From: Muribacter muris
GTDB lineage: Bacteria > Pseudomonadota > Gammaproteobacteria > Enterobacterales > Pasteurellaceae
Length of the DNA: 64,000 nucleotides
NCBI RefSeq assembly: GCF_001038205.1
Contig: NZ_JWIZ01000014.1
Coordinates: forward strand, 27,843 to 91,842
Direction: 5' to 3'
This document shows, piece after piece, positions 63,642 through 64,000 of the stretch. The notes beneath the pieces were generated by a model. The model searched no databases, had not been told where the DNA came from, and was given only the letters and a program-made list of their open reading frames with translations. A program made the translations under genes and the position numbers. Every line of letters starts with the position of its first letter. Within the stretch, counting starts at the first letter, position 1.

Positions 63642-64000
63642 AACAAGCGGTTCGATTCGATGAATAGTTTGCAAAAACGCTAGTTTACTAAAGCTGTTCC
63701 TATTCTGCAAAAGATCGCACCGATCAAACCGCTTGTTTCTTAGGTTACCATTGGTAGCCGACTTTTAAACTCTCCGCCGTTAAAAAACGATTGAGATTAG
63801 GAAATTTATTGATGAGGTTTATTTAAATTTCTTTGAATATTTTTTGTTTGAAATATAACCAAATAGATTGGCTGATATTGACAATCTTTGATATTATTTT
63901 CTATTTGGGGCTGTACTAGATAACTAGAATAAATTCTGCTTTACTAATTGTTTTAAAATGGAAAATTGAACTTTTATTTCACTGTGGTTAAAACGCCATT
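63642..64000. other. right-edge region upstream of mfd
   Basis: AT-rich sequence with no full gene. Uptake cores in opposite orientation lie at about 63643 (ACAAGCGGT) and 63728 (ACCGCTTGT), flanking the presumed mfd promoter. The remnant described at 63745-63825 is the only coding trace I see. Sequence beyond 63830 is very AT-rich with no recognisable feature. Confidence 0.5.
63745..63825 (-). pseudogene. possible C-terminal remnant of an outer-membrane protein
   Basis: Minus-strand reading ends NRFLTAESLKVGYQW then stop. An alternating pattern with a terminal aromatic (Trp) is the usual ending of beta-barrel proteins. The frame is blocked by an in-frame stop about 26 codons upstream, so the gene is truncated or frame-shifted, unless the match is chance. 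Confidence 0.35.

Overview
The window looks like a chromosomal segment of a Pasteurellaceae bacterium from the Actinobacillus pleuropneumoniae-type (Apl) uptake-signal group. The Apl-type DNA uptake core ACAAGCGGT (and ACCGCTTGT) recurs throughout, in and between genes. Gene order and protein similarity (dcw cluster, rpsF-priB-rpsR-rplI, dusB-fis, exbBD-tonB, putAP) fit that family. I cannot name the species. No phage, IS element, CRISPR array, rRNA or replication origin is visible; most of the window is core genome.

Layout. 1-5.4 kb: end of the division/cell wall cluster (murC tail, ddlB, ftsQ, ftsA, ftsZ, lpxC). 5.4-15.9 kb: rluA, deoD, dgt, an SOS-type gene for a UmuD-like protein without catalytic residues, pepB, a BASS transporter, an orphan MacA adaptor, cof, a TreR-like repressor and a chalcone-isomerase-like exported protein. 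16-20.8 kb: the ribosomal rpsF-priB-rpsR-rplI operon, an atypical Nramp-like transporter, a secreted nuclease and csdA. 20.8-25.9 kb: an AT-rich insert without uptake signals, carrying a four-gene phospholipid-type operon equivalent to Escherichia coli ynbA/ynbC/ynbD/ynbB. 26-37.9 kb: dusB-fis, sohB, glpE, exbB-exbD-tonB, trmL, uvrD, thyA, a lipoprotein, pgsA and uvrC. 38-43.9 kb: an iron locus of fecBCDE-type ABC genes with a heme-receptor-like TonB-dependent receptor. 44-59.5 kb: mpl, fbp, dppA, lldD, pfkA, putA, putP, greB, kdsD and a CitMHS-type transporter. 59.6-60.0 kb: five alternating tRNA genes (Gly-Leu-Gly-Leu-Gly). 60.2-63.6 kb: mfd, then a short outer-membrane-protein-like remnant at the right edge.

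How the genes connect. TonB-ExbB-ExbD would energise the receptor at 38-40 kb, whose cargo could pass to the FecBCDE transporter; Fur-like boxes precede both the receptor and fecB. CRP-like sites precede fbp, lldD, putP and perhaps the citrate-type transporter, in line with control of gluconeogenesis, lactate, proline and carboxylate use by carbon supply. DNA repair appears three times (uvrD, uvrC, mfd), and SOS boxes precede uvrD and the UmuD-like gene. The strongest candidates for undescribed biology are the ynb-type lipid island, the SOS-controlled dead UmuD-like protein next to dgt, the mixed Fec/heme-receptor locus, and a terminator-like hairpin between the tRNA-array promoter and its first tRNA.
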